This document shows positions 26,920 to 37,911 of a stretch of DNA of 43,641 nt, in pieces. The stretch lies in NCBI RefSeq assembly GCF_000518805.1, contig NZ_JAEH01000005.1, positions 1 to 43,641 on the forward strand, written 5' to 3'. The notes below the pieces were generated by a model, which did no database searches, was not told the origin of the DNA, and saw only the letters and a list, made by a program, of their open reading frames with translations. The DNA is from Shewanella waksmanii ATCC BAA-643 (GTDB lineage: Bacteria; Pseudomonadota; Gammaproteobacteria; Enterobacterales; Shewanellaceae). Made by a program: the position numbers and the translations under genes. How positions within the stretch are numbered: the stretch's first letter is position 1; the number at the start of each line of letters is the position of its first letter.

Positions 26920-28283
26920 TCCCGATGACATTGTCGGAGCTCACTGCCCGACTAAGTGCGCAGCTCTATGGTGACGATGTCACCATAGATAACTTATCTA
27001 GTGATAGCCGTGTTATTGAGCATAGTACCTTGTTTGTCGCCTTAATTGGCGAGCGTTTTGATGGTCATGACTTTGCTGACGTTGCGCTTAAAAATGGTGC
27101 TGCAGCACTATTAGTTAGTAAGCCTTTGCCACTGGATATTCCGCAGTTATTAGTCGTAGACACCCAAAAAGCGATGGGCGAAATCGGCTCACTAGTCAAA
27201 GCCCGTATCGCGCCCACGGGTGTGGCGTTGACCGGCTCAAACGGTAAAACCAGTGTTAAAGAGATGGTCGCTACCATCTTGTCGCAACAACACAAGGTGC
27301 TTTATACCGCGGGTAACTTTAACAATGAGATAGGCGTGCCACTCACATTGCTGCGTTTACAGCCACAGCATGAGATTGGTGTGTTTGAGTTAGGCGCAAA
27401 CCATATCGGCGAGATCGATTACACCTCATCGTTGGTGAAACCTGATGTAGCCTTAGTAAACAACGTGGCGTCAGCGCACCTAGAAGGTTTTGGCTCCTTA
27501 GATGGTGTTGCGCAGGCGAAATCAGAGATCTTTAATCATTTGCAAGCTGATGGTACCGCCATTATCAATGCAGACGATCATTATGCTGCAGTAATGCGAG
27601 CGGCGGCAGCTGACTATAAGCAATTAAGTTATTCGGTTGGCAACAGTGCCGATCTTATTGCGACAGACTTACAGGCTGATGAGCAAGGTCGCTACCGTTT
27701 TACGCTGAGTTATCTAAATCAGCACTACAGTGTGGCGTTACCGTTATCTGGCAAGCATCAGGTGAACAACGCTTTAGCGGCGACAGCGATCTGTTTAGCG
27801 TTGGGATTGCCAGTAGAACAAATATTAACCGGGTTGACGTTATTGCAACCGGTAAAAGGTCGTATGACACCTAAGGTGTTGGGAAGACTAACAATTATAG
27901 ATGATAGCTACAACGCTAACCCAGCTTCAGTAGGGGCTGCGATTGACTGGCTTCAAGAAATTGAAGCAAATCGCTGTTTAGTGCTGGGCGATCTCGGTGA
28001 ATTAGGAGACAATGCCGCCCTTTTGCACGGTCAGCTTGGCGAGCTTGCGAAAACAAAAGGCATCGATATGTTGTTTTGTTTAGGTGACTTAAGTCGCCAC
28101 AGTGCTGAGGCCTTTGGTGGCATTCATCACAGTGATTTTAGCCAGCTAATAGCCGAGTTAATCAATTATATTAATGCGTTATCTGGAAAGGTAACCATTT
28201 TAGTCAAAGGTTCACGAGGCGCCAAAATGGAGCGAGTAGTTGAAGCTTTAGTTAACGCTTTTGAGCGCAGGGAGTTGTTGTAA
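26916..28283 (+). CDS. murF: UDP-MurNAc-tripeptide:D-Ala-D-Ala ligase
   Basis: 455 residues. It attaches D-alanyl-D-alanine, completing the UDP-MurNAc pentapeptide. The ATP loop [13 protein letters not shown] (about 105-117) and the substrate-side [14 protein letters not shown] stretch ([13 protein letters not shown]) are clear, as is [11 protein letters not shown] near residue 328. It overlaps murE (ATGA), and its TAA overlaps the mraY ATG (TAATG). No anomaly. Confidence 0.98.
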   Translation: MIPMTLSELTARLSAQLYGDDVTIDNLSSDSRVIEHSTLFVALIGERFDGHDFADVALKNGAAALLVSKPLPLDIPQLLVVDTQKAMGEIGSLVKARIAPTGVALTGSNGKTSVKEMVATILSQQHKVLYTAGNFNNEIGVPLTLLRLQPQHEIGVFELGANHIGEIDYTSSLVKPDVALVNNVASAHLEGFGSLDGVAQAKSEIFNHLQADGTAIINADDHYAAVMRAAAADYKQLSYSVGNSADLIATDLQADEQGRYRFTLSYLNQHYSVALPLSGKHQVNNALAATAICLALGLPVEQILTGLTLLQPVKGRMTPKVLGRLTIIDDSYNANPASVGAAIDWLQEIEANRCLVLGDLGELGDNAALLHGQLGELAKTKGIDMLFCLGDLSRHSAEAFGGIHHSDFSQLIAELINYINALSGKVTILVKGSRGAKMERVVEALVNAFERRELL

Positions 28284-29365
28284 TGCTGGTTTACCTGGCG
28301 GAATACCTAACCCAGTTTTATTCCGGGTTTAACGTCTTTTCGTATTTAACATTTAGAGCCATTTTAGGTTTGCTTACCGCACTTATGTTTAGTTTGTGGT
28401 GGGGACCTAAGATGATTGAACGCCTGCAGTTGTTGCAAATTGGCCAAGTTGTTCGTAACGATGGCCCTGAGTCGCATTTTAGTAAGCGCGGTACGCCTAC
28501 GATGGGCGGTTTATTGATTTTAGCGGGTATCTTTATCAGCGTGTTGCTTTGGGGAGACCTTGGCAGTCGGTATGTGTGGGTAATGTTATTTGTTCTCGCT
28601 GCATTTGGCCTGATTGGTTTTATTGATGACTACCGTAAAGTGGTTCGCAAAGACACTAAAGGCCTGATCGCGCGTTGGAAATACATTTTGCAATCGCTGG
28701 CGGCGCTGGCAATTGCCTTCTATCTATATGCTTCAGCAGAGCATGCGGGCGAGACACAATTAGTTGTACCATTTCTTAAAGATGTGATGCCGCAGCTTGG
28801 GGCATTTTATATCGTGCTGGCCTATTTCACGATTGTTGGCTCAAGTAACGCGGTTAACTTAACTGATGGCTTAGATGGCCTTGCTGTCATGCCAACGGTC
28901 ATGGTGGCGGCAGCGTTTGCCTTAATTGCTTATCTTTCTGGCCATGCGCAGTTTTCAAACTATCTGCATATCCCTTATCTGCCGGGTTCAGGTGAACTAG
29001 TTATTGTCTGTACCGCTATTGTGGGTGCTGGTCTTGGATTTTTATGGTTTAACACCTATCCAGCGCAAGTCTTTATGGGTGACGTCGGGTCGTTATCTTT
29101 GGGTGCGGCTTTAGGGGCTATGGCGGTATTAGTTAGACAGGAGATCTTGCTGGTCATTATGGGCGGTGTGTTTGTAATGGAGACGGTTTCGGTAATTCTG
29201 CAAGTGGGCTCATATAAGCTGCGTGGCCAACGAATTTTCCGTATGGCGCCAATCCATCATCATTATGAGCTGAAGGGCTGGCCCGAGCCGCGCGTGATTG
29301 TGCGCTTTTGGATTATATCCTTGTTCTTAGTATTGCTTGGCTTAGCCACGCTCAAGTTAAGGTAA
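28283..29365 (+). CDS. mraY: Phospho-MurNAc-pentapeptide transferase MraY
   Basis: 360 residues with about ten membrane helices. It transfers phospho-MurNAc-pentapeptide to undecaprenyl phosphate to make lipid I at the inner membrane. Signature elements are [20 protein letters not shown] with the Asp pair, [22 protein letters not shown] and the [12 protein letters not shown] histidine loop, all intact. The start is coupled to murF by TAATG, and murD follows after 6 bases. Confidence 0.98.
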   Translation: MLVYLAEYLTQFYSGFNVFSYLTFRAILGLLTALMFSLWWGPKMIERLQLLQIGQVVRNDGPESHFSKRGTPTMGGLLILAGIFISVLLWGDLGSRYVWVMLFVLAAFGLIGFIDDYRKVVRKDTKGLIARWKYILQSLAALAIAFYLYASAEHAGETQLVVPFLKDVMPQLGAFYIVLAYFTIVGSSNAVNLTDGLDGLAVMPTVMVAAAFALIAYLSGHAQFSNYLHIPYLPGSGELVIVCTAIVGAGLGFLWFNTYPAQVFMGDVGSLSLGAALGAMAVLVRQEILLVIMGGVFVMETVSVILQVGSYKLRGQRIFRMAPIHHHYELKGWPEPRVIVRFWIISLFLVLLGLATLKLR

Positions 29366-29371
29366 CTGTTC

Positions 29372-30706
29372 ATGGAAACACGGCATTCGCACATTGTATT
29401 AGGACTTGGAGCAACCGGGCTCTCAGTCGTGCGTTATTTGTCGGCCAAAGGGATCACGCCCTTGGTCATGGACAGCCGTGCCCAGCCACCAGGCGTTGAT
29501 GAGCTAGCGGCACAATACCCCACTGTAAAACTCATCACGGGTGGCTTTGATTGTCGCTATTTAGTACAAGCTCAGCAGATTATTGTTAGCCCAGGCATTG
29601 CGGTTGATACGCCGGAAATTCAAGCCGCAATCGATATGGAAATTGATGTCATTGGGGATGTCGAGCTTTTTGCTCGTGCGCTCAGTGAGGGCCCGGCCAA
29701 AGTGATGGGTATTACAGGGTCTAATGGTAAATCGACAGTCACTACCTTAGTGGCTGAAATGGCTGCTGCTCAAGGTATCAATTATGCCATGGGCGGCAAC
29801 ATCGGCGTGCCCGTGTTGGACTTGTTAGCTTCAAATGCGGATTTATATATTGTTGAGCTGTCGAGTTTTCAATTGGAGACAACCCATAGCCTAAATTGCA
29901 TCGCCGCCACTTGTCTCAATATTAGCGAAGATCATATGGATCGCTATGCCGATTTGGCTGCTTATCGTCAAGCTAAGTTGTCTTTGTATGAGCAAAGTAA
30001 GTTGGCCATTTTTAATCGTGATGATGAGCTAACACTACCTAATGAGCCAATGAACCAAACCAGTTTTGGTTTGCAGTCGCCCAGCGGTGATGATTGGGGA
30101 ATAAGTGAAGCAGCATTGATGCATGGTCAGCAACGCATTATTGCGATTGACGAGTTGAGCTTAGTGGGTCGGCATAATCATGCCAATCTACTTGCCGCGA
30201 TGGCGCTGGCATTTGCCGCGGGTATCGATAAAGAGGCGATGGTCAGTGTTGCTAAACAGTTTAAAGGCTTAAGCCATCGATGTGAGTTGGTCGCTGTTGT
30301 GGATGGCGTGTCATTTGTTAATGACTCTAAAGCCACCAATGTTGGCGCTACGGTGGCAGCAATAGAGGGGTTAGCGGCCCATCAAGGTGAGATTATCTTG
30401 ATTGCCGGTGGTGAGGGTAAAGGCGCTGATTTTTCACCGCTAGCAAGGCCGTTACAACGGGTGGCACATCTAATCACCCTTGGTAAGGATGGACCGGCAA
30501 TTGCGGCGTTGACGCCTGAGAGTATTGCTGTCGATACAATGGCCCAAGCTGTGAGCCAAGCGGCGCAATTGGCCAAGCCGGGTGACTTAGTGTTGTTGTC
30601 GCCAGCATGTTCCAGCTTAGACATGTACAGCAACTTTATGGCCAGAGGGGATGATTTTAGACAATCTGTGGCCGAGTTAGCAGCAGGCTCGTTGGCGCAT
30701 GAGTAG
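29372..30706 (+). CDS. murD: UDP-MurNAc-L-Ala:D-Glu ligase
   Basis: 444 residues. It adds D-glutamate to UDP-MurNAc-L-alanine. N-terminal Rossmann-like domain (LGLGATGLSVVRYL), ATP loop GITGSNGKSTVTTL (about 114-127), ELSSFQLETT and the C-terminal SPACSSLDMYSNFMARGDDF motif are all present. The ATG at 29372 is 6 bases after mraY, and the gene overlaps ftsW by 8 bases (ATGAGTAG, 30699-30706). Confidence 0.98.
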   Translation: METRHSHIVLGLGATGLSVVRYLSAKGITPLVMDSRAQPPGVDELAAQYPTVKLITGGFDCRYLVQAQQIIVSPGIAVDTPEIQAAIDMEIDVIGDVELFARALSEGPAKVMGITGSNGKSTVTTLVAEMAAAQGINYAMGGNIGVPVLDLLASNADLYIVELSSFQLETTHSLNCIAATCLNISEDHMDRYADLAAYRQAKLSLYEQSKLAIFNRDDELTLPNEPMNQTSFGLQSPSGDDWGISEAALMHGQQRIIAIDELSLVGRHNHANLLAAMALAFAAGIDKEAMVSVAKQFKGLSHRCELVAVVDGVSFVNDSKATNVGATVAAIEGLAAHQGEIILIAGGEGKGADFSPLARPLQRVAHLITLGKDGPAIAALTPESIAVDTMAQAVSQAAQLAKPGDLVLLSPACSSLDMYSNFMARGDDFRQSVAELAAGSLAHE

Positions 30707-31913
30707 CGAGCAAAAACAGCTGAGTCTGTTTACCAGCGGCTTTAATTGGTCTTGGTTAAATATTTTCAGTGACAATGAAGCGCCAGGCATTCAGTTATAT
30801 GACCGCGCGTTATTGTTTGCAGTGATGGGGCTTATTTGCTTCGGGTTTGTGATGGTGATGTCAGCCTCTATGCCAGAAGCACAGAGTTTGACCGGTAATC
30901 CATACCATTTTGTTTGGCGGCATGTGGCTTATTTAATTGGTTGTGTGCTGATAGCGGCAGTGATGTTACGAATCGAAATGCACCGCTGGCAGCAGTTTAG
31001 TCCTATTTTGCTGCTGATTGTCGGCATTATGTTGGTGTTGGTGCTATTGGTCGGAACATCAGTTAATGGGTCAACGCGCTGGCTAAGCGTGGGACCGATA
31101 AGAATACAAGTGGCTGAGTTAGCTAAGTTTGCTTTTGCCATTTATATGGCTGGCTATCTGGTTCGACGTCATCAAGAAATTAGGGAAAACGCTAAGGGTT
31201 TTTATAAACCGATTGCCGTCTTCGCGGTCTATGCCTTTCTGATCTTGATGCAACCGGATTTGGGTACGGTCGTGGTGCTGTTTGTTGGCACTGTTGGCTT
31301 ATTGTTTTTGGCCGGTGCCAGACTGTTAGATTTTTTCGCGTTGATACTGACTGGTATTGGCGCGTTTGTGGCGTTAGTTATGACCGCCGAATATCGTATG
31401 GCCCGGGTTACATCCTTCTTGGACCCTTGGCGAGATCCATTCGGTACTGGCTATCAGTTGACCCAGTCGCTCATGGCCTATGGCCGAGGTGATTGGTTTG
31501 GACAAGGTTTAGGTAACAGTATCCAGAAATTGGAGTATTTACCTGAGGCGCACACCGATTTTATTTTTGCGGTCATTGGTGAAGAGTTAGGTTTTGTAGG
31601 CATTGTGGCGGTATTAGCAGTGCTGATGTTTATCGTATTACGCGCGATTAAGCTGGGTAATTCGTGTTTGAATTTAGATAAGCCGTTCGAAGGGTATTTA
31701 GCTTATGGCATTGGTATTTGGATCTGTTTTCAAACCGTGGTGAATGTGGGTGCCAGCATAGGTGTGCTGCCGACCAAAGGGTTAACCTTACCATTTATTA
31801 GTTATGGTGGCAGTAGTTTGTGGGTGATGACTGCAGCGGCAATGTTGTTGATACGAATCGATTATGAGCGCCGATTAAGTGTGACTCAAGCAGTACAAAG
31901 GAAAAAGAGTTAA
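30699..31913 (+). CDS. ftsW: Septal peptidoglycan glycosyltransferase FtsW
   Basis: 404 residues, SEDS family, about ten membrane helices. It polymerises lipid II at the septum together with FtsI. Recognisable segments are YDRALLFAVMGLICFGFVMV, GSTRWLSVGPIRIQVAELAK, FLDPWRDPFGTGYQLTQSL, EAHTDFIFAVIGEELGFVG and GLTLPFISYGGSSL. Overlaps murD by 8 bases, and its TAA overlaps the murG ATG (TAATG). Confidence 0.98.
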   Translation: MSSEQKQLSLFTSGFNWSWLNIFSDNEAPGIQLYDRALLFAVMGLICFGFVMVMSASMPEAQSLTGNPYHFVWRHVAYLIGCVLIAAVMLRIEMHRWQQFSPILLLIVGIMLVLVLLVGTSVNGSTRWLSVGPIRIQVAELAKFAFAIYMAGYLVRRHQEIRENAKGFYKPIAVFAVYAFLILMQPDLGTVVVLFVGTVGLLFLAGARLLDFFALILTGIGAFVALVMTAEYRMARVTSFLDPWRDPFGTGYQLTQSLMAYGRGDWFGQGLGNSIQKLEYLPEAHTDFIFAVIGEELGFVGIVAVLAVLMFIVLRAIKLGNSCLNLDKPFEGYLAYGIGIWICFQTVVNVGASIGVLPTKGLTLPFISYGGSSLWVMTAAAMLLIRIDYERRLSVTQAVQRKKS

Positions 31914-33001
31914 TGACAACGAGTAAGCGGATTTTAGTCATGGCAGGCGGTACGGGAGGACATGTGTTCCCGGCGTTAGCGGTGGCTAAATACCTAAGCC
32001 AGCAAGGTTGGCAGGTGCGATGGTTAGGCACTGCTGAACGCATGGAAGCTCGTTTGGTACCCCAACATGGATTTGATATCGACTTTATCGACATCAAAGG
32101 GGTGAGAGGTAATGGGGTGATCCGCAAATTGGCGGCCCCGTTTAAGATTATGCGCTCAATAGCGCAGGCGCGAGAAGTGATACAAGAGTTTAAACCTGAT
32201 GTCGTACTAGGCATGGGCGGTTTTGCCAGTGGTCCGGGTGGCGTGGCAGCAAGATTGAGCGGCATTCCATTGGTACTGCATGAACAAAATGCCATACCAG
32301 GGATGACTAACAAAATCTTGTCAAAAATCGCAAGCCGGGTACTTTGCGCTTTTGAAAATACCTTTGATCAGGTCGAGGCTAAAGTCGTAGGCAACCCTAT
32401 CAGGCAAGAGCTTATCAGCTTAGGTCAGAAGACACGTCACACTGATGAAGACGATGCACTTAAAGTCTTGGTTGTTGGTGGTAGCCTTGGGGCAAAAGTG
32501 TTTAATGATCTGATGCCGGCAGTACTGGCTGAAGTGAGTAAGAGCAATTCGATGACCGTTTGGCATCAGGTGGGTAAGGGTAATCTTGCAGATGTTGAGG
32601 CTGAGTATCAGCAATTAGGGCAAAACGGCAGCGTCAAAGTGGCTGAGTTTATCGATGACATGCAAGCTGCTTATCAGTGGGCGGACGTGGTGTTATGCCG
32701 AGCGGGCGCTTTGACCGTATCTGAGTTAGCGGCGGTAGGTTTGCCAAGTTTGCTGGTGCCTTATCCACATGCTGTGGATGATCATCAAACCCAAAATGCA
32801 CAAGTGCTCGTTGAAGCCGGTGGGGCATTTTTGCTACCGCAGCCAGTTGTCGATAGAGACAAGCTAGTGAACAAATTACAGATTTTGGCATCGGACCGCC
32901 AAGCTATGTTATCGATGGGCGAGCGCGCAAAGAGTGTGGCTATCGTCGACGCAACCCAGCAAGTTGCGGATGTATGCATCGAATTAAGTGAGAAGAGTTA
33001 A
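31913..33001 (+). CDS. murG: UDP-GlcNAc:lipid I N-acetylglucosaminyltransferase MurG
   Basis: 362 residues, GT-B fold, peripheral on the inner membrane face. It converts lipid I to lipid II. The conserved [20 protein letters not shown] loop, [25 protein letters not shown] and the donor-binding [20 protein letters not shown] segments are all intact. Start is on the last base of the ftsW stop (TAATG). murC begins 1 base after its stop. Confidence 0.98.
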   Translation: MTTSKRILVMAGGTGGHVFPALAVAKYLSQQGWQVRWLGTAERMEARLVPQHGFDIDFIDIKGVRGNGVIRKLAAPFKIMRSIAQAREVIQEFKPDVVLGMGGFASGPGGVAARLSGIPLVLHEQNAIPGMTNKILSKIASRVLCAFENTFDQVEAKVVGNPIRQELISLGQKTRHTDEDDALKVLVVGGSLGAKVFNDLMPAVLAEVSKSNSMTVWHQVGKGNLADVEAEYQQLGQNGSVKVAEFIDDMQAAYQWADVVLCRAGALTVSELAAVGLPSLLVPYPHAVDDHQTQNAQVLVEAGGAFLLPQPVVDRDKLVNKLQILASDRQAMLSMGERAKSVAIVDATQQVADVCIELSEKS

Positions 33002-33002
33002 C

Positions 33003-34442
33003 ATGAGTCAACACGCTGAAAAGTATGCTCAGCTACGTACAATTATCCCGGAAATGCGCCGGGTAAAACATATCTACTTCATCGGTATCGGTGGGGCGGG
33101 TATGGGTGGTATTGCCGAAGTATTAGTCAATGAAGGTTACAAGTTAAGTGGGTCAGATATTGCCGAAAATGCGGTGACTCAGCGCTTAGCAAGTATTGGG
33201 GTTACGGTTCATATCGGTCATAAGGCCGAGCAAGTTGATGGTGTTGATGTGGTCGTGGTTTCTACGGCTATTGATGCCGATAACCCGGAAATCGTGGCCG
33301 CCAAAGAAGCGAGAATCCCAATTGTACGCCGGGCAGAGATGCTGGCTGAATTGATGCGTTATCGTCATGGGGTTGCCGTTGCAGGCACTCACGGTAAGAC
33401 AACAACGACAAGTTTGATTGCGAGTGTGTATGGCCAAGCTGAACGTGATCCGACGTTTGTGATCGGTGGGTTGTTAAATAGTGCCGGTACCAATGCCCGT
33501 TTAGGCCGTAGCCGTTATTTGATTGCCGAAGCCGATGAGAGTGATGCCAGCTTTTTGCACCTTCAACCTATGGTGAGTGTTATCACCAATATTGAAGCTG
33601 ACCATATGGACACTTACGAAGGGGATTTCGAGAAATTGAAATCAACTTTCGTCGATTTTCTGCATAACTTGCCATTTTATGGTGTGGCAGTGGCGTGTAT
33701 TGATGATCCTGTGGTGCGCGAATTATTGCCACATATCGGCCGTAAAATTGTCACTTATGGTTTCAGTGACGATGCAGATGTGCAGGCGTTGAATTTTGTT
33801 CAGCAAGGATATGCGAGTCGATTTACCGTGCGCCGAGAAAATATGCAAGATTTACATCTCGAGGTGAACTTGCCGGGTCAACATAATGTGTTGAATGCGC
33901 TGGCAGCGATAGCAGTCGCTACCGAAGATGACATTCAAGATGATGCCATTGTAAAAGCGCTGGCTGAGTTTCAAGGAATTGGTCGCCGATTTGAGCAGCT
34001 AGGTACTTACCAAACTTCGCAAGGCGAGGTCATGCTGGTTGATGACTATGGCCACCACCCAAGTGAAGTGGCGGCGACCATTAAGGCGGCTAAAGCGGGT
34101 TGGCCCGATAATCGCTTGGTTATGATCTATCAGCCGCATCGCTATAGTCGGACGCGCGATCTTTATGAAGATTTTGTCGAAGTGCTGAGCCAAGTTGATT
34201 GTTTGCTGTTACTGGATGTGTATGCGGCTGGTGAAGCGCCGGTTCCTGGTGCCGATAGCCGAGCATTATGTCGCTCTATCAGGCAAAGAGGTCAGCTAGA
34301 ACCCATTTTTGTCTCTGATGCTGAGCAGCTCGATTCAGTTCTGGCGGATGTTTTACAAGACGGTGACCTGCTTATCACTCAGGGCGCCGGCAATATTGGT
34401 ACTATCAGTAAGCGATTAGCACAGACAAAATTGGGATTTTAA
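33003..34442 (+). CDS. murC: UDP-N-acetylmuramate:L-alanine ligase
   Basis: 479 residues. It adds the first amino acid to UDP-MurNAc. Visible motifs: [17 protein letters not shown] (N-terminal UDP-binding), [14 protein letters not shown] (ATP loop), [15 protein letters not shown] and [14 protein letters not shown]. The ATG at 33003, with GAGAAGAG about 6 bases upstream, gives the expected N-terminus. An in-frame GTG at 32988 would overlap the end of murG and is unlikely. The enteric ddlB (and murB) does not follow; instead a 152-base spacer with a promoter leads to ftsQ. Confidence 0.97.
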   Translation: MSQHAEKYAQLRTIIPEMRRVKHIYFIGIGGAGMGGIAEVLVNEGYKLSGSDIAENAVTQRLASIGVTVHIGHKAEQVDGVDVVVVSTAIDADNPEIVAAKEARIPIVRRAEMLAELMRYRHGVAVAGTHGKTTTTSLIASVYGQAERDPTFVIGGLLNSAGTNARLGRSRYLIAEADESDASFLHLQPMVSVITNIEADHMDTYEGDFEKLKSTFVDFLHNLPFYGVAVACIDDPVVRELLPHIGRKIVTYGFSDDADVQALNFVQQGYASRFTVRRENMQDLHLEVNLPGQHNVLNALAAIAVATEDDIQDDAIVKALAEFQGIGRRFEQLGTYQTSQGEVMLVDDYGHHPSEVAATIKAAKAGWPDNRLVMIYQPHRYSRTRDLYEDFVEVLSQVDCLLLLDVYAAGEAPVPGADSRALCRSIRQRGQLEPIFVSDAEQLDSVLADVLQDGDLLITQGAGNIGTISKRLAQTKLGF

Positions 34443-34495
34443 TCGCCAAATAGGTTGTTTTTTAGACCATTGGCAAGCGGGTGATTGGCTAGGTT

Positions 34496-34523
34496 TTGAC
34501 CCTTAGGCAATGCTCGCTATAAT
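34496..34523 (+). promoter_or_regulatory. Strong sigma-70-like promoter before ftsQ
   Basis: TTGACC at 34496-34501 and TATAAT at 34518-34523 are 16 bases apart. The -10 is bracketed by GCTCGC and GAGCG, forming a small imperfect dyad. It sits in the murC-ftsQ gap and could give ftsQAZ a dedicated supply of transcript. Confidence 0.65.
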
Positions 34524-34594
34524 GAGCGATTTTCTGATGATTGAATCAGAATTTAGTGGTTGAAAAATATACTAAAAAGGTAAGGCAAATTAAC

Positions 34595-35359
34595 GTGTCT
34601 TGGAGTGACGTTGGAGATAGATGGCGCAGTAAGCTGACACAGGTTGATTGGTATCTGTGCTTTGGGCTTATCTTTCTATTTCTGGTGTTGATGGGGTTGG
34701 CCATGAGTGCATGGAAACTCAATATCTTACTGAACGATGCGGATGCCTTACCCATTGAAGCTGTAGCGATACAAGGTGAGCGACAGTTTACAAGCGATAC
34801 CGAGATTCAGACGGCATTGCAGGATTTAATGCAGCGTAGTTTTTTTTCCGCTGACGTAAATCAGGTTCAAGATGCGCTAGAGGCGCTACCTTGGGTATAC
34901 CAAGCCTCAGTAAGACGAGAGTGGCCAGCCAAGTTAAAGATTTACTTGGTAGAACAACAAGCGGCAGCGCACTGGAATGGTGACGCTTGGTTAAATGTTC
35001 ACGGGCAGGTGTTTGACGCACCTGCTAAAGATGGTGTGGGTCTACTACCTGATTTAGCTGGACCTGAAGATCAGTCGCAAGCGGTGCTGACCGCTTATGA
35101 TCAGGTGAGTGAGCTGTTGTCCATCAATGGTTTTACCATGGTGAGTTTGGGTTTGAGCCCTAGGCATGCTTGGCAGGCAACGCTGGACTCGGGTGTCACA
35201 CTAGAGTTAGGCCGAGAAGATAAAATGGCGAGGATACAGCGATTTATTAACGTGTATCCGACGCTAGCGCAGCAAAATAAACCGATAGCGAGAGTGGATC
35301 TTCGTTATGACACTGGCTTGGCCGTAGGCTGGGATGAAGCACAAAAAGAGAGCCGTTAA
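34595..35359 (+). CDS. ftsQ: Cell division protein FtsQ
   Basis: About 254 residues, bitopic. A short cytoplasmic part (SWSDVGDRWRSKLTQVDWYL) leads to a membrane helix near residues 22-43, then a POTRA domain (IEAVAIQGERQFTSDTEIQ) and the beta domain that binds FtsB/FtsL (IARVDLRYDTGLAVGW at the end). I favour the GTG at 34595, which has AAGGTAAGG about 9 bases upstream. The TTG at 34541 or the GTG at 34556 would lengthen the tail but lack a ribosome site. ftsA starts 3 bases after the stop. Confidence 0.92.
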   Translation: MSWSDVGDRWRSKLTQVDWYLCFGLIFLFLVLMGLAMSAWKLNILLNDADALPIEAVAIQGERQFTSDTEIQTALQDLMQRSFFSADVNQVQDALEALPWVYQASVRREWPAKLKIYLVEQQAAAHWNGDAWLNVHGQVFDAPAKDGVGLLPDLAGPEDQSQAVLTAYDQVSELLSINGFTMVSLGLSPRHAWQATLDSGVTLELGREDKMARIQRFINVYPTLAQQNKPIARVDLRYDTGLAVGWDEAQKESR

Positions 35360-35362
35360 TTA

Positions 35363-36598
35363 ATGACCAAGAATCAAGATAGAAATCTGATCGTTGGATT
35401 AGACATTGGAACATCTAAAGTGGCTGTGATCATTGGCGAAGTGCTGCCAGATGGAGAGATCAGCATAGTCGGCCTAGGTAACCATCCTTCACGAGGTATG
35501 GACAAAGGCGGCGTTAACGATCTTGATTCAATTGTTCGTAGTGTGCAGCGCGCACTGGACCAGGCTGAATTGATGGCTGACTGCCAAGTGTCGTCGGTGT
35601 ATTTGGGGATTTCCGGTAAACACATCGAATGCCAAAACGAAAACGGCATGGTGTCAATTAACGATGAAGAAGTGACCCAAGAGGATGTCGATAATGTCAT
35701 TCATACTGCGCGGTCGGTAAAGATACCCACAGAGCGCCGTATTTTGCATGTATTACCGCAAGAATATGCGATTGATGTGCAAGATGGTATTAAGAGCCCT
35801 ATCGGCATGTCAGGCATACGGATGGAGGCGAAGGTGCATATCGTTACTTGTGCTAATGATATGGCCAAGAACATTACTAAAAGTGTAGAACGCTGCGGGT
35901 TGAAAGTGGATGACCTAGTATTTTCCGCTATCGCATCTGCAGATTCGGTGTTAACCGATGATGAAAAAGATTTAGGTGTTTGCTTAGTGGATATGGGTGG
36001 TGGAACTACTGATATCACTATCTACACCAATGGTGCATTACGTCATTGTGCGGTTGTTCCTGTAGCCGGTAATCAGGTTACCAGTGACATCGCAAAAATA
36101 TTCCGTACACCGTTATCCCATGCGGAACAGATTAAAGTGCAATATGCCAGCGCGCGCAGCGCCATGGTGAGTCGCGAAGATAGCATCGAAGTGCCATCTG
36201 TTGGTGGTAGACCATCGCGTACGATGTCGAGACATACTCTCGCCGAAGTCGTCGAACCTCGATATCAAGAGTTGTTCGAGTTGGTATTAAAAGAGCTGCA
36301 AGAGTGTGGCTTAGAAGATCAAGTTGCCGCAGGTATTGTATTAACCGGCGGTACGGCATCGATTGAAGGTGCCGTGGATATTGCTGAAGCTACATTTGGC
36401 ATGCCGGTACGAGTGGCTGAGCCACTGCCAGTAAAAGGTTTATATGAATATGTTCAGCAGCCCATTTACTCCACAGGTGTTGGGTTGCTGCATTATGGCG
36501 CTCGCCGGGTTATCGAACGACAGTTCGAACGACCTGAGCGTCAAGGGGTTACCAGTCTTTGGAATCGGGTTCAAAGCTGGTTTAAAGGTGAGTTTTAA
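35363..36598 (+). CDS. ftsA: Cell division protein FtsA
   Basis: 411 residues, actin-like ATPase that tethers FtsZ to the membrane and recruits later divisome proteins. Phosphate loop GLDIGTSKVAVIIGE (about 12-26), the second loop DMGGGTTDITIY near residue 210 and VLTGGTASIEG are clear. The C-terminal amphipathic membrane-targeting helix is visible as SLWNRVQSWFKGEF. ATG 35363 follows ftsQ closely, with AGAGAG upstream. ftsZ begins 29 bases later. Confidence 0.98.
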   Translation: MTKNQDRNLIVGLDIGTSKVAVIIGEVLPDGEISIVGLGNHPSRGMDKGGVNDLDSIVRSVQRALDQAELMADCQVSSVYLGISGKHIECQNENGMVSINDEEVTQEDVDNVIHTARSVKIPTERRILHVLPQEYAIDVQDGIKSPIGMSGIRMEAKVHIVTCANDMAKNITKSVERCGLKVDDLVFSAIASADSVLTDDEKDLGVCLVDMGGGTTDITIYTNGALRHCAVVPVAGNQVTSDIAKIFRTPLSHAEQIKVQYASARSAMVSREDSIEVPSVGGRPSRTMSRHTLAEVVEPRYQELFELVLKELQECGLEDQVAAGIVLTGGTASIEGAVDIAEATFGMPVRVAEPLPVKGLYEYVQQPIYSTGVGLLHYGARRVIERQFERPERQGVTSLWNRVQSWFKGEF

Positions 36599-36627
36599 AA
36601 TAACGCAGGCAAAACGGAGAAATTACC

Positions 36628-37824
36628 ATGTTTGAGATCATGGACAGTCATACTGACGAGGCGGTGATTAAAGTCATCGGCGTCGGTGGTGGTGGTGGCA
36701 ATGCTGTAGAGCATATGGTCAAACACAATATTGAAGGTGTTGAGTTCGTTGCAACCAACACTGATGCGCAAGCTTTGCGCAAATCAGCTGCAGGCACAAC
36801 AATTCAGCTAGGTCGAGATGTGACTAAAGGGCTTGGCGCAGGCGCTAACCCTGAAATTGGTCGTTTGGCTGCTGAAGAAGATAAAGAGAATATCCGTAGC
36901 GCAATTAAAGGCTCAGATATGATCTTTATTGCTGCAGGTATGGGCGGCGGTACTGGTACCGGTGCGGCGCCAGTTGTAGCAGAAATCGCGCGTGAAGAAG
37001 GCATTTTAACCGTTGCTGTAGTAACTAAGCCGTTTCCTTTTGAAGGCAAAAAGCGCATGACATTTGCTGACCAAGGCATTGAGCTGTTGGCTAAGCATGT
37101 TGATTCGCTAATTACTATTCCTAACGAAAAGCTACTCAAAGTATTGGGCCGCGGTACGTCGTTACTGGATGCATTCGCAGCGGCAAACAATGTATTGCTA
37201 GGTGCGGTTCAAGGTATTGCTGAACTGATTACTCGTCCAGGTTTGATTAACGTCGATTTCGCCGATGTGAAAACGGTTATGTCTGAAATGGGTAATGCCA
37301 TGATGGGAACCGGAGTGGCAAGTGGTGAAGATCGTGCTGAAGAAGCCGCAGAAGCTGCAGTAGCCAGTCCATTACTTGAAGATATTGATCTTGCTGGTGC
37401 CCGTGGCGTATTGGTCAACATTACCGCTGGCATGGACATGAGCATTGAAGAGTTCGAGACAGTGGGTAATCACGTTAAAGCTTATGCATCTGATAACGCA
37501 ACAGTGGTTGTGGGTGCGGTGATTGATCCTGAAATGTCTGATGAGCTGCGTGTGACTGTCGTTGCAACCGGTATCGGCGCGGAGAAGAAGCCTGACATTC
37601 AGTTAGTGTCTAAGCCTGTTGCTCGTCCAGAGCCAACAGTGACACCAGAAGTGCGTGTTGAGCCAGTAACTGAAGAGGTTATCCCACAGCCGTTAGCGAA
37701 TGGCAATGTGGTACCAGTGGCGCAACAGGCTGCTCAAGCAGCAACACCTGCAGCAACACCAGCAGCGAAAAACGAGCTAGATTATTTAGATATTCCAGCA
37801 TTTTTGCGCAAGCAAGCTGACTAA
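36628..37824 (+). CDS. ftsZ: Cell division GTPase FtsZ
   Basis: 398 residues, bacterial tubulin. The tubulin signature GGGTGTG is at 106-112, the N-terminal loop [16 protein letters not shown] is intact, and the T7 loop [11 protein letters not shown] carries the catalytic acidic residue. A Pro/Val/Ala-rich linker (about 318-382) ends in the conserved tail [13 protein letters not shown] that binds FtsA and ZipA. It has a good GGAGA site. Downstream, a 180-base gap separates it from lpxC. Confidence 0.99.
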   Translation: MFEIMDSHTDEAVIKVIGVGGGGGNAVEHMVKHNIEGVEFVATNTDAQALRKSAAGTTIQLGRDVTKGLGAGANPEIGRLAAEEDKENIRSAIKGSDMIFIAAGMGGGTGTGAAPVVAEIAREEGILTVAVVTKPFPFEGKKRMTFADQGIELLAKHVDSLITIPNEKLLKVLGRGTSLLDAFAAANNVLLGAVQGIAELITRPGLINVDFADVKTVMSEMGNAMMGTGVASGEDRAEEAAEAAVASPLLEDIDLAGARGVLVNITAGMDMSIEEFETVGNHVKAYASDNATVVVGAVIDPEMSDELRVTVVATGIGAEKKPDIQLVSKPVARPEPTVTPEVRVEPVTEEVIPQPLANGNVVPVAQQAAQAATPAATPAAKNELDYLDIPAFLRKQAD

Positions 37825-37911
37825 ATGCATCAAAGTGAAGTTAACACAGGGTGTTAACAGCCTGCTGACGATAGACGTCACTGGGTAGCTAAATTTTGGT
37901 GAATTTGCAAA

